64,000 nt of DNA. It comes from Lysobacter sp. 5GHs7-4 (GTDB taxonomy: Bacteria; Pseudomonadota; Gammaproteobacteria; Xanthomonadales; Xanthomonadaceae). The notes under the pieces were generated by a model. The model did not search any database, was not told the DNA's origin, and saw only the letters and a program-made list of their open reading frames with translations. Within the stretch, counting starts at the first letter, position 1. The number at the start of each line of letters is the position of its first letter. Made by a program: the position numbers and the translations under genes. Below, piece by piece: positions 27,062 through 35,975 of this stretch. Where the stretch lies: assembly GCF_021284765.1 (NCBI RefSeq), contig NZ_CP089924.1:434001-498000 (forward strand), given 5' to 3'.

Positions 27062-27700
27062 ATGAGCGGCAAGCCGCATTCGCCGTCCTGCGAGCGCAAC
27101 CGCGATCCCATCCTCGAGGTGCTGCGAGGCTATTTCCCGGCGCAGGCCGAGGTGCTGGAAATCGGCAGTGGCACCGGCCAACACGCGGTGCATTTCGCCG
27201 CGGCCATGCCGCGCTGGCGCTGGCAATGCGCCGACCGCGCCGAACACCTGCCCGGCATCCGTGCCTGGCTGGACGAAGCGGGTTTGCGCAACACGCCGTC
27301 GCCGTTCGAGTTGGCGGCGGTGGCCGAACCCGCACCCGGTTTCGCGCCGCGCCCGCCGATACCGCACGACCCGGTGAGCGGCGCGCATGGCTTTGATGCC
27401 GTCTTCAGCGCCAACACCCTGCACATCATGGGCTGGCCGCAGGTGCAGGGCCTGTTCGCCGGACTGGCCACGGTGCTGGCCGATCGCGCGACGCTGGCGA
27501 TCTACGGCCCGTTCAATTACGCCGGCGCCTACACCAGCGACAGCAACCGCGAGTTCGACGGCTGGTTGAAAGCGCGCGATCCGGCCTCGGGCATACGCGA
27601 TTTCGAAGCGGTCGATGCGCTGGCGCGCGGCATCGGGCTGGCGTTGATCGCCGATGTGCAGATGCCGGCCAACAACCGTTGCCTGATCTGGCGGCGCTGA
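27062..27700 (+). CDS. DUF938 SAM-dependent methyltransferase-like protein
   Basis: A 212-residue cytoplasmic protein of the DUF938 family. The AdoMet motif VLEIGSGTGQHAVHFA lies at about 31-46, followed by the family marks FSANTLHIM, YGPFNYAGAYTSDSN and MPANNRCLIWRR. The fold is that of class I methyltransferases; the substrate is not known. It directly follows the flavoprotein gene and is likely co-transcribed. Confidence 0.93.
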   Translation: MSGKPHSPSCERNRDPILEVLRGYFPAQAEVLEIGSGTGQHAVHFAAAMPRWRWQCADRAEHLPGIRAWLDEAGLRNTPSPFELAAVAEPAPGFAPRPPIPHDPVSGAHGFDAVFSANTLHIMGWPQVQGLFAGLATVLADRATLAIYGPFNYAGAYTSDSNREFDGWLKARDPASGIRDFEAVDALARGIGLALIADVQMPANNRCLIWRR

Positions 27701-27781
27701 CGCTCGCTGCGTGGTGATGGCGCAGCGGCTACGCGTGCGCCGCCGCGCCCACTGCGGGATCGCGTCGGACCCGGTTGTGCC

Positions 27782-29116
27782 TTAGTCCGATGCGGTCGGC
27801 AAGTGCGGCGCTGACGCGGCGGCCTGCGCATCCGCGGCCAGCTCCAGCAAGGCCAGGGCGCGCCGGCAGGCGTTGGCGATGTCGTCGACCAATTGCGGTA
27901 TCAGCGCGTGGGTGACGCCGGCTTCCTGCAGCTGCCGGGCTTCGGCGACGGCTTCGTCCGGAAGCACCCGGGCCATGACCGCCAACGACTCCCGGGCGAA
28001 ATCGGCCTCCAGGTTCATTTCTCTGGCCAGGGAAATCCAATCGCGCGGATTGATCTCCAGCCAGTGATAGTGCCTGCCCATCTTCATGGCCATGCGGATT
28101 CCGTGCACATTGCCTTGGGCGTAGGGCCAGACGCTGGAAATGTCGTACAGCGGCGCAAGCCGCGTTCCGCCGCCTTCGCCCAGCAACATCGAATAGTTCT
28201 TGCCGTGGGCATCGGTTCCGGCGATCAGCCAGTTGAACATCTGCGCCAGGAACAGCGTTTCCACGTCCGTGCGCGGCATCAGCGAATGCTGGCGCAGCAG
28301 GGACGCCATCGTCCGAGGCGACGGACCGCCTCGGTTCTGATACTTGCGCTGCGGATGAATGCCCAGCGCCTGGCAGAAGTCCTCTTGGTGAACGCGCTGC
28401 CAGACGCCTTCCGGAGTGCGCTGGCGGTCGTAGCGCTCGACCGAAATAGCGATCTCGCCGTCGAAATGCAGAATGCTGGAGCGTGCCGTGGGCAGGCCCA
28501 TCCTGGCCGCCAGCCGCAGACAGAAGTGCTCGTTCTCGACGTAGCCGTCATGGTCGCCGCTGGGCGGTTTGAGGATGTGCGTGGTGGGGATGCGTCCGCT
28601 CGGAATCGCCCAGCGACCGCCCTCGTTGAGCAGTGCGATTTTCGGCTGCGCGCCGGCCAGGCTGAATTGTCCGATGTCATCGGGACGGCGGGCGGCGCCG
28701 CTGTCCATCCTCAGCCTGCGCAGCCGTTCGCCGAGCTGCGCGTCGTCCAGCCATTCCTTGTGGTCGTCGCTGCCGTCGAGCAGGGCCTCCAGGCGATCCG
28801 GGCGAACGAGTTGGATCGCGCCTGCGCAGTCCTCGCCCACATGCGACAGCAGGGCCAGCGGATTGCGGGCCGACACCTGGAACCTCGTGGCCCAGCGTTG
28901 CAGGGTGTGTTCGTTGTCCGGCAGAAGCCCCCACAGCAGCGCCGAGACCGTGTCCGAATCGTTATGGCGTTCCTCGGCCAGCGGCAGGCTCAGTGAAAGC
29001 GGCATGGCGGTGAGGGAGCCGCGCCAGCCAGGGGCGTACTCGAAGCGCAGGCGGCCGTGCGCATCCTCGAAAAAGCGCCCGACGAAGGTCTCGTTGAGCA
29101 GTGCCCACAGTTCCAT
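27782..29116 (-). CDS. hipA: HipA-family serine/threonine kinase toxin
   Basis: A 444-residue protein with the HipA N-terminal domain (about 1-100) and kinase-like C-terminal domain. Visible key residues: the Gly-rich FSLAGAQPK (151-159), ATP lysine in HILKP (Lys183), the catalytic loop GTDAHGKN (Asp302, Asn307) and the metal aspartate in PLYDISS (Asp325). HipA of E. coli phosphorylates glutamyl-tRNA synthetase and halts translation; the target here may differ. Its ATG overlaps the hipB stop by one base (TGATG). All catalytic positions are intact, so it is probably active. Confidence 0.93.
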   Translation of the reverse strand: MELWALLNETFVGRFFEDAHGRLRFEYAPGWRGSLTAMPLSLSLPLAEERHNDSDTVSALLWGLLPDNEHTLQRWATRFQVSARNPLALLSHVGEDCAGAIQLVRPDRLEALLDGSDDHKEWLDDAQLGERLRRLRMDSGAARRPDDIGQFSLAGAQPKIALLNEGGRWAIPSGRIPTTHILKPPSGDHDGYVENEHFCLRLAARMGLPTARSSILHFDGEIAISVERYDRQRTPEGVWQRVHQEDFCQALGIHPQRKYQNRGGPSPRTMASLLRQHSLMPRTDVETLFLAQMFNWLIAGTDAHGKNYSMLLGEGGGTRLAPLYDISSVWPYAQGNVHGIRMAMKMGRHYHWLEINPRDWISLAREMNLEADFARESLAVMARVLPDEAVAEARQLQEAGVTHALIPQLVDDIANACRRALALLELAADAQAAASAPHLPTASD

Positions 29117-29985
29117 CAGCGTTCTTCGTCGTCTTTGAGGGGCTTGTTTCGGACCCTGCCGGTGCGCTTAGGTTTCGCGATCGGTTCGGAAGCCGGCGCA
29201 GTGCGGTCGGCAGGCCCGCCTGCCGACGGTGTTGCGATCGTTGTGGCCGTGCTGGCAGCCGGCAGGGCTTGGGTCGCTCGCGCCAACGCAGATGCTGCGC
29301 CGGCCGCGTCCAGCTTTTTCAGCCAGTCGGCGGCGCTGCCTGGCAAGGGATTGGCCAGCGCCGCCAGTTGCGACGATGCGGTGTTCGCGTCGAGCTTCTT
29401 CATCCACTCGGTGGCGCTGCTCGGCAAGGGGTTGGCCAGTGCCGCCAGTTGCGACGATGCGGTGTTCGCGTCGAGTCTCTTCATCCACTCGGTGGCGCTG
29501 CTCGGCAAGGGGTTGGCCAGTGCCGCCAGTTGCGACGATGCGGTGTTCGCGTCGAGCTTCTTCATCCAGTCGGCGGCGCTGCTTGGCAAGGGATTGGCCA
29601 GCGCCGCCAGTTGCGACGATGCGGTGTTCGCGTCGAGTGTCTTCATCCAGTCGGTGGTATGGCCGAGTGCCAGGCCACGATTCGGTCCATGCCGATTCAG
29701 GACGTCGTTGATGTCGATGCCGGGCGAGGGCGTGTTGACGGGAGCGGTGGCCGGGGCCTTGCGCGCGGACGATTCGGTGTGCAGCGACAGACCCAGGGCA
29801 TGCAGCGCGCGTAGAGCCAGATCCAACTCGGCACGCGGCTTGCCCTTCTCCATGTCGATGACCCATTGCCGGCTGGCGCCGACCTCCGCCGCCAGTCGGG
29901 CCTGATCCCAGGCCAGCTCCTTGCGCCGGTTGCGGATGACGGTGCCCAGGTCTTTGGGGGTCTTGATGATCGGCATGCCTGGCAT
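29116..29985 (-). CDS. hipB: HipB-like antitoxin with tandem-repeat tail
   Basis: A 289-residue DNA-binding protein. An XRE helix-turn-helix (about 11-66, including WDQARLAAEVGASRQWVIDMEKG) is followed by a linker and, at 112-246, five 27-residue repeats (consensus DWMKKLDANTASSQLAALAN then PLPSSAA); the first four are nearly identical and the fifth is degenerate. A basic Pro-rich tail ends the protein. Ordinary HipB proteins are about 70-110 residues, so about 180 residues are extra. A second start at 29976 has better spacing from GGGA. It should repress the operon through the sites at 30005-30112 and neutralise HipA. Confidence 0.88.
   Translation of the reverse strand: MPGMPIIKTPKDLGTVIRNRRKELAWDQARLAAEVGASRQWVIDMEKGKPRAELDLALRALHALGLSLHTESSARKAPATAPVNTPSPGIDINDVLNRHGPNRGLALGHTTDWMKTLDANTASSQLAALANPLPSSAADWMKKLDANTASSQLAALANPLPSSATEWMKRLDANTASSQLAALANPLPSSATEWMKKLDANTASSQLAALANPLPGSAADWLKKLDAAGAASALARATQALPAASTATTIATPSAGGPADRTAPASEPIAKPKRTGRVRNKPLKDDEER
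29248..29652 (-). repeat. 81-bp coding tandem repeat in hipB (four near-identical units plus one degenerate)
   Basis: Within hipB the DNA repeats with an 81-bp period: units at about 29652-29572, 29571-29491, 29490-29410, 29409-29329 are almost identical, and 29328-29248 has diverged. In-frame length changes are possible without loss of the reading frame. Confidence 0.9.
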
Positions 29986-30004
29986 CCCAGGTAATCGAAT
30001 GGTG

Positions 30005-30112
30005 ACATTAGTCTAATGTAATTGATCGTTTACATGCACTGAATGTCAGCGTAAGAACACACGCAATGTAATCGATCGTAGACATAAAGCAAATGTAAGC
30101 GATCGGCTACAC
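30005..30112. promoter_or_regulatory. hipBA operator array
   Basis: Upstream of hipB are three related 20-mers: ATGTAATTGATCGTTTACAT (30016-30035), ATGTAATCGATCGTAGACAT (30066-30085) and ATGTAAGCGATCGGCTACAC (30093-30112). A separate perfect dyad, ACATTAG-T-CTAATGT (30005-30019), overlaps the first. The patch is AT-rich in a GC-rich genome. Multiple dyads before a HipB-type gene fit cooperative autorepression. Confidence 0.7.
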
Positions 30113-30277
30113 CGGTTCCAAGCTGGGTTAGCCGGTTCAGCATGCGATGGCGCTCGCTGCCGCGGCGCGTAAACGGTGGCGTTTTCCCGGCGCCAGCCCG
30201 TATCGTCGCCCCCACGGCAGGGACGCCCGATCCACGGGCGCAGCCCGGACGCCGTCGCCCCCACGGAGCTTTCCCGC

Positions 30278-31945
30278 ATGCGTCTTTGGATCCTGTCCCT
30301 CGCGCTGAGCGCCGTCGCGCTGCCCTGTTTGGCGGGTGACCCGCCCACTGCGGCCGATGTCGCCGGTTTCGCCCAGCAGCAACTGCAAGACAACTATCCC
30401 AGCGACGGCCCCGGCGCCGCGTTGCTGGTGGCGCGCGGCGATCAGGTGCTGTTCCGCGGCGCGCGCGGCGAGGCCAGCGTCGAGCTGGGCGTGCCGCTCA
30501 AGCCCGACAGCGTGTTCCGGATCGGTTCGGTGACCAAGCAGTTCGCCGCCGTCGGCCTGCTCAAACTGGTCGAGGCCGGCAAGGTGTCGCTGGACGATCC
30601 GCTGTCCAAGTACCTGCCCGACTATCCCAACGCGGCCAAGATCACGATCGCCCAGCTGCTCAACCACACCTCGGGCGTGAAGAGCTACACCGGCATCCCC
30701 GGCGTGATGGCCGGTCCGATCCGCATGGACCTGACCACCGCGCAGCTGATCGACACCTTCAAGAATCAACCGGTGGATTTCGCGCCCGGCGCGCAGTGGG
30801 CCTACAACAATTCCGGCTATGTGCTGGTCGGCGCGGTGATCGAAGCCGCCAGCGGCCAGCCCTGGCACGAATACCTGCGCCAGACCCTGTTCCAGCCGTT
30901 GGGCCTGACGCACACGCGCTGGGGCGACGACCACGCGCTGATTCCGGGCCAGGTGCAGGGCTACACGCTGAGCCAGGGCGCTCCGGCGCCGGCCAACTAC
31001 GCCAGCATGAGCCAGCCGCACGCGGCCGGCGCGCTGGTGTCCACGGTCGACGACCTGCTGCGCTGGAACCGTGCGCTGCACGAAGGCAAGGTGCTGCGCC
31101 AGGACACCTACGCGCGCATGATCCAGCCCGAAGGCGCCGCGCAGAAAGAGCATTACGGCTACGGCCTGGAGCGCACCACGCTGCGTGGCGGCGATCTGCT
31201 CGCGCACGGCGGCGGCATCTTCGGCGCGATGTCGTTCCTGCTGTATCTGCCCGCCAGCGACGTGACGGTGGCGATCGTGCAGAACAGCGACAGCGTCGCG
31301 CCCGGCAAGCGCGCGCCGGAAGTGCTGGCGCGCAAGCTGGCCGCCTACGCGATCGGCCAGCCGTACCCCGAACTCAAGTCGGCCGCGTTGCGCATCGATC
31401 AGCTCAAGCCGCTGGAAGGCGTGTACCGCACCGACGCCAGGACCGCACGCGCGATGCGCGTGGTGGACGGGCGTCTGGTGTCGCAGCGCATCGGCGGCCA
31501 GCGCGTGCCGATGGTGGCGATCGCGCCGGACGAATTCCTGTTCGAGGACGGTTTGAGCCGCCTGCGTTTCGAACGCGACGCGCGCGGCAAGGTCACCGGC
31601 ACGCGCTTCTTCGCCGACGGCGAGGGCGAGGGCGTCGTCTCGCCGCTCACCGACGAGCCGTTGCCGGCCGAAACGGTGGCCGTCGCGCTGCCCGCGGCCG
31701 CGCGCGAGCGCGTGGTCGGGCGCTACACGCGCGAGGCGATGGTGCTCAACGTGTTCCAGCAAGGCGAGCAGCTGATGGCGCAGATGGCCGGCCAGCCGGC
31801 GTTCGCGCTGGCCGCGACTTCGCCGACGCGCTTCGTGATCGACTCGGTCGGCGCCGCGCTGGAGTTCGCGCCCGAGCCCGGCCCCGCGCGCACGATGACC
31901 CTGCGCCAGGGAGGCGCGGTGCTGGAGTTCCAGCGCGCGCCGTGA
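30278..31945 (+). CDS. Serine hydrolase, class C beta-lactamase-related (PF00144)
   Basis: A 555-residue exported protein with a signal peptide (to about residue 19). The penicillin-recognising hydrolase motifs are complete: SVTK (Ser84-Lys87), YNN (176-178) and HGG (310-312). The roughly 200 residues after the catalytic domain form a lipocalin-like C-terminal extension seen in many such proteins. The start is the ATG at 30278 after ACGGAG. It may be a periplasmic esterase, D-aminopeptidase or peptidase; the length and lack of regulatory gene argue against a dedicated beta-lactamase. A hairpin at 31975 follows. Confidence 0.9.
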   Translation: MRLWILSLALSAVALPCLAGDPPTAADVAGFAQQQLQDNYPSDGPGAALLVARGDQVLFRGARGEASVELGVPLKPDSVFRIGSVTKQFAAVGLLKLVEAGKVSLDDPLSKYLPDYPNAAKITIAQLLNHTSGVKSYTGIPGVMAGPIRMDLTTAQLIDTFKNQPVDFAPGAQWAYNNSGYVLVGAVIEAASGQPWHEYLRQTLFQPLGLTHTRWGDDHALIPGQVQGYTLSQGAPAPANYASMSQPHAAGALVSTVDDLLRWNRALHEGKVLRQDTYARMIQPEGAAQKEHYGYGLERTTLRGGDLLAHGGGIFGAMSFLLYLPASDVTVAIVQNSDSVAPGKRAPEVLARKLAAYAIGQPYPELKSAALRIDQLKPLEGVYRTDARTARAMRVVDGRLVSQRIGGQRVPMVAIAPDEFLFEDGLSRLRFERDARGKVTGTRFFADGEGEGVVSPLTDEPLPAETVAVALPAAARERVVGRYTREAMVLNVFQQGEQLMAQMAGQPAFALAATSPTRFVIDSVGAALEFAPEPGPARTMTLRQGGAVLEFQRAP

Positions 31946-31974
31946 GGGCATCGCCGCGACCGTGTCGGTGCATC

Positions 31975-32008
31975 GGACGGGGCAGAAGTCACACGACTCG
32001 CCCCGTCC
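31975..32008 (+). terminator. Putative terminator hairpin after the serine hydrolase
   Basis: GGACGGGGC (31975-31983) pairs with GCCCCGTCC (32000-32008), and AGTC/GACT extend the stem inside around ACAC. There is no T run, so it may act as a rho-dependent or structural end. Confidence 0.45.
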
Positions 32009-32166
32009 CTCCGACCTGCGGGCTGCGGCTGCTTCGGGCCGCGCCCAAGCCTGTGCCCAAACCGGCAATCGCGAGCGCCATCGCGATTTCCATGCCCTAT
32101 GGCAGGGGTGCGGCGGCGGGTTGCACGTAGGATGCGGGTTCGTCCTCGTCGCACCGGAGCCGTTGC

Positions 32167-34065
32167 ATGTCCCCTCGTCCGTCGCTCGCCCTGCTGCCGC
32201 TGCTGATCGCGGCCTGCCTGCCGCTGTCGTCCGCGCGCGCCCAGACCGCGCCGCCGACCGATGCCGCGTATCCGGGCACGCTGGCGCTGGAGGTGGACGC
32301 CACCGACATCGCCCATCGCGTGTTCCGCGCGAAGCAGCGCATCCCGGTGCAGGCCGGGCCGCTGACGCTGTTGTATCCGCAATGGCTGCCCGGCACGCAT
32401 TCGCCCACCGGCCCGATCAACAAGCTCGCCGGCCTGAGCATCCAGGGCAACGGCCAGCGCATCGCCTGGCAGCGCGATCCGCTGGACGTCTACGCGTTCA
32501 AGCTGGTCGTGCCCGAGGGCGTGAGCACGATCGAGGTCGCGTTCGATTTCCTCTCGCCCACCGGCGGCGACCAGGGCCGCGTGGTGATGGGACAGGACCT
32601 GCTGAGCCTGCAGTGGAATACCGTCGCGCTGTATCCCGCCGGCCACGATGCCGGCCGCATCCAGATCGCGCCGACGCTGAAGCTGCCCGCCGGCTGGCAG
32701 GCCGCCACCGCGCTGGAAGTCGAGGCGCGCGAAGGCGACACGCTGCGCTACAAGCCGGTCTCGTTCGAGACGCTGGTGGATTCGCCGTTGTTCGCCGGCC
32801 GCCATTACAAGCAGATCGATCTGGCGCCGGGCGCCAAGGTGCCGGTGCGCCTGAACGTGGTTGCCGATCAGGCCAAGTATCTGGACGCCAAGCCCGAACA
32901 GATCGACGCGCACCGGCGCATGGTCGAACAGGCGTTGCGCGTGTTCGGTTCCCAGCACTACGACCGTTACGAATTCCTGTTCTCGCTGTCCGACCAGATC
33001 GGCGGCATCGGCCTGGAGCACCACCGCTCCAGCGAGAACGGCCTGGACCCGGAGTACTTCACCGACTGGGACAAGAGCGCGTTCGGTCGCGACCTGCTCG
33101 CGCACGAGTTCACCCATTCCTGGAACGGCAAGTTCCGCCGTCCGGCCGATCTGGCCACGCCGAACTTCAACGTGCCGATGCAGAACAGCCTGCTGTGGGT
33201 CTACGAGGGCCAGACGCAGTACTGGGGCTATGTGCTGACCGCGCGCGCCGGTTTGTGGAAGCCCAAGACTGCGATGGAGGTGCTGGCGATGACGGCCGCG
33301 TCCTACACCACCGACCGCCCCGGTTTCGGCTGGCGCAACGTGCAGGACACCACCAACGATCCCATCATCGGCCTGCGTCGGCCGCAGGCGTATCGCAGCC
33401 AGCAGCTCAGCGAGGACTATTACTCGGCCGGCCAGCTGATCTGGCTGGCGGTCGACGCCAAGCTGCGCGAACTCAGCCGCGATAAGCGCTCACTGGACGA
33501 CTTCGCCGCCGCCTTCTTCGGTGTCGACGACGGCAGCTACGCGGTCAAGACCTATACCTACGACGACGTGGTGACGACCTTGAACGGCGTCGCGCCCTAC
33601 GACTGGGCCGCGTTCCTGCGCCAGCGTCTGGACGCCAACGCCGCGCCCCTGGACGGCCTGGCCGCGAGCGGCTGGAAGCTGGTCTACACCGACAAGCCCA
33701 GCGACTACTTCAAGCAGACCGAGGGCAAGCGCAAGGTGGTCGACCTGACCGCGTCGCTGGGCGTGATCGTGGCCAACAAGGACGCGGCGGTGTCGTCGGT
33801 GCGCTGGGACGGCCCCGCCTTCAACGCCGGCCTGGCGCCGGGCTCCAATCTGATCGCGGTCAACGGCTACGCCTACGAAGGCGAGCGCCTCAAGGACGCG
33901 ATCACCGCCGCCAAGACCCAGGGCCAGCCGATCGAGCTGGTGGTGAAGCAGGGCGACGTGGTGCGCACGGTGCGCATCGACTACCGCGAAGGACTCAAGT
34001 ACCCGAGTTTGGAGCGCATTCCCGGCACGCCGGATCGCTTGTCGAAGATCCTCGCACCGAAGTGA
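32167..34065 (+). CDS. M61 family metallopeptidase with PDZ domain
   Basis: A 632-residue exported zinc peptidase of the glycyl aminopeptidase family. It has a signal peptide (cleavage after ARA near residue 26), an N-terminal beta domain, the zinc motif HEFTHSW (His313, His317) with the third ligand Glu347 in WVYEGQTQYWG, and a C-terminal PDZ domain (about 520-610, containing GPAFNAGLAPGSNLIAVNG). A -10-like TAGGAT at 32128 and CGGAG before the ATG mark a separate transcription unit. It probably degrades peptides in the periplasm. It converges on yjjJ. Confidence 0.93.
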   Translation: MSPRPSLALLPLLIAACLPLSSARAQTAPPTDAAYPGTLALEVDATDIAHRVFRAKQRIPVQAGPLTLLYPQWLPGTHSPTGPINKLAGLSIQGNGQRIAWQRDPLDVYAFKLVVPEGVSTIEVAFDFLSPTGGDQGRVVMGQDLLSLQWNTVALYPAGHDAGRIQIAPTLKLPAGWQAATALEVEAREGDTLRYKPVSFETLVDSPLFAGRHYKQIDLAPGAKVPVRLNVVADQAKYLDAKPEQIDAHRRMVEQALRVFGSQHYDRYEFLFSLSDQIGGIGLEHHRSSENGLDPEYFTDWDKSAFGRDLLAHEFTHSWNGKFRRPADLATPNFNVPMQNSLLWVYEGQTQYWGYVLTARAGLWKPKTAMEVLAMTAASYTTDRPGFGWRNVQDTTNDPIIGLRRPQAYRSQQLSEDYYSAGQLIWLAVDAKLRELSRDKRSLDDFAAAFFGVDDGSYAVKTYTYDDVVTTLNGVAPYDWAAFLRQRLDANAAPLDGLAASGWKLVYTDKPSDYFKQTEGKRKVVDLTASLGVIVANKDAAVSSVRWDGPAFNAGLAPGSNLIAVNGYAYEGERLKDAITAAKTQGQPIELVVKQGDVVRTVRIDYREGLKYPSLERIPGTPDRLSKILAPK

Positions 34066-34369
34066 GGCTGGGACCGGCCCCGGGCGCGCGAGGCCGTCCT
34101 CGCGTTCCCTGGGGTCAATCCGCACGGGAACGCACGCGCGTGCTCGAAATGAGTCCGGTGCCGGCGCTGCGCGGCGGCGTTGCCACCTGCCCCAATGGCG
34201 GCGGTCAGCTGCAGCCGCATCCTAACCGCATCGCCAAACCTAACGCGCGAGTCCGTCTGCGCTTCATACGTGCGGAGCCCCGAAGCAGAGGGCGCTCCGG
34301 TGAACACTCGCCGCGACGCAACCGCCGTACGCCCGCGTTCAGGCGATGAGACCGTCGGACCTCGCGTAT
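34066..34369. other. 304-bp gap between convergent genes
   Basis: The spacer between the M61 peptidase and yjjJ holds no supportable gene, no clear terminator and no copy of the repeat families seen elsewhere in the window. Confidence 0.6.
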
Positions 34370-35752
34370 TCAACCGGTGAAGCGTTGCAGCAACTGTTCG
34401 ATGCCCCGCGCATTGACTGCCGCGACCCCACGGAACGCCGGACCGATGCGCTCGTCCGCCGCCGCGCGCTGCCATAGCACGAGCGCGGCCTCGCCGGCCC
34501 AGCGCCAGCTGTCCATCGCGCCGACCGGCACCGGAAGCAGGTACGGGCGTTCGTGTACCGCACCGCCGGCGCCGGGCCGGTAGTGCATGGGCAGCATGTC
34601 GTAGACCGGTGCCAGCTCGACCCGCAGGCGATCGGGCTGGCAAAGGAAGCTGAGGTTGCCGAAATGCATGTCGGTGTTGCCGATGAAGCGGCCGAACAGA
34701 TGCAAACGGCGGATGCGTTCGGCATCGTCGTCGCCGATCAGACCTTCGCGCTGCAAGGCGGCTGCCGCGACCGGCCAGTTGCCGGGGTCGCTGCCCGTGT
34801 AGGCGGCATCGAGCGCAAGCAGCGACACCATGCCGCGACGGCCGCGCTGCGCCGTGCGGTCGAAGCGCGTGGATTGCAGAAAGCGCCAGCCGTCGCTGTC
34901 GATCAGTTCGGTCGGGGCCGCTTCGATGCCGCGTTCGGACAGTACTTGGCCCGCCAAATGTTCGCAGGCCAACAGGTTGGCCCAGCGACGCGCGGTGGCG
35001 TTTTCAGGGTCGTGACGGGCGAACTTCACGATGACGCATTGACGTTCGCCCGTCGGCAGTTCCAGTTCGGCGGTGAACTTGGGCTGCTCGCCACCGGCCG
35101 AGGAGCCGGGCGCCTCTCCCGCTTCCGCCTGACGCGCGCGTTGCGGATAGGCTCGTGCGCATTCGCCTGGCGCGATGAGGGTGTCGAGGTTATCCAGCAC
35201 CGTGTGCAGCAGCGCCTGCTCCAAGGCGTGCTCGCCTAGCACCAGGTCGCCGGGCAGGTCGCTGCCGCGGCGCAGCAGGGCGGTCACTACGTCTTCGGGC
35301 TGCCAAAGCAGAACGTCCGGGGGCGCCTCCAGTTCGGCGGCATGGCGATGCGCGAAAGCGCGACCCAGAAAGCCCTGCGGGCGCAGATCATCCAGAAACC
35401 AAGGCAGATCCGGATACAGGCCGTCGCTGAATTCGCTGTGCTGGTACAGCGGCAGCGGTCGTTCGGATTGCAGGAACCAGCCGCCGTGCACGACGTGCAA
35501 TCGGCCCAGTCGATCGGGTTGGCCATCGGGCGTGATCCGATGCAGCGGCCAGTCGCTTCCGGCCCGCCCCAGCGGACGCGATAGCGCGTAACGGGTCGAG
35601 CGCGCACGACCAATGCGGATCAGGCGCGTGCCCAGCCCGGCCAGGGCGCGCGACACCGTGGGCTGGCTCAGCCCCATCGCCGCAGCCAGCTCGGCGGCGG
35701 TCAGCGGCCCGCGACGCAGCAGGGTCTCGGCGGTCTCAGTGTGGCGGCTCAT
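34370..35752 (-). CDS. yjjJ: YjjJ-like HipA-family protein with fused N-terminal helix-turn-helix
   Basis: A 460-residue single-chain protein: an N-terminal winged helix (about 10-55, LTAAELAAAMGLSQPTVSRAL) joined to a HipA-type kinase domain. Key positions are present: SAGGEQPKF (Gly-rich loop), VIVKF (ATP lysine), GNTDMHFGN (catalytic Asp and Asn) and VYDMLPM (metal Asp). It matches E. coli YjjJ (also called HipH), a HipA relative without a separate HipB. The upstream 60 bp are AT-rich with repeated TGAATA, suggesting autoregulation through its own helix-turn-helix. It is the second HipA-type gene within 6 kb. Confidence 0.88.
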   Translation of the reverse strand: MSRHTETAETLLRRGPLTAAELAAAMGLSQPTVSRALAGLGTRLIRIGRARSTRYALSRPLGRAGSDWPLHRITPDGQPDRLGRLHVVHGGWFLQSERPLPLYQHSEFSDGLYPDLPWFLDDLRPQGFLGRAFAHRHAAELEAPPDVLLWQPEDVVTALLRRGSDLPGDLVLGEHALEQALLHTVLDNLDTLIAPGECARAYPQRARQAEAGEAPGSSAGGEQPKFTAELELPTGERQCVIVKFARHDPENATARRWANLLACEHLAGQVLSERGIEAAPTELIDSDGWRFLQSTRFDRTAQRGRRGMVSLLALDAAYTGSDPGNWPVAAAALQREGLIGDDDAERIRRLHLFGRFIGNTDMHFGNLSFLCQPDRLRVELAPVYDMLPMHYRPGAGGAVHERPYLLPVPVGAMDSWRWAGEAALVLWQRAAADERIGPAFRGVAAVNARGIEQLLQRFTG

Positions 35753-35924
35753 GCCTTAGTGAATATATTTATGAATAGATAGTCAAGTAATTGAGTGACT
35801 TTAAACCGCGAAACCGAGGCTATAGGCTTGAAGAGCCGCAATTTCGTGAATAGATACTTTTGGCTGCACCAAGCACGGCCCATCGTCAAACGCTCAAGGA
35901 GTACCCGGGTCGGCGTCGCGCGTC

Positions 35925-35950
35925 AAAAAAAACCCCGCTGCCGCGGGGTT
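35925..35950 (-). terminator. Rho-independent terminator of the indolepyruvate oxidoreductase gene
   Basis: On the minus strand AACCCCGC, loop GGCA, GCGGGGTT is followed by a run of T (35930-35925), 26 bp after the stop of the gene. The plus-strand reading also has TTTTC after the stem, so it may work both ways. Confidence 0.85.
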
Positions 35951-35975
35951 TTCTTGCATCCGTGTTGCGCAGCGC

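Noticed and set aside
29248..29652. hipB repeat as CRISPR or assembly duplication
   Set aside because: The 81-bp period keeps the reading frame, units differ at specific codons and the fifth has diverged, so it is a protein repeat.
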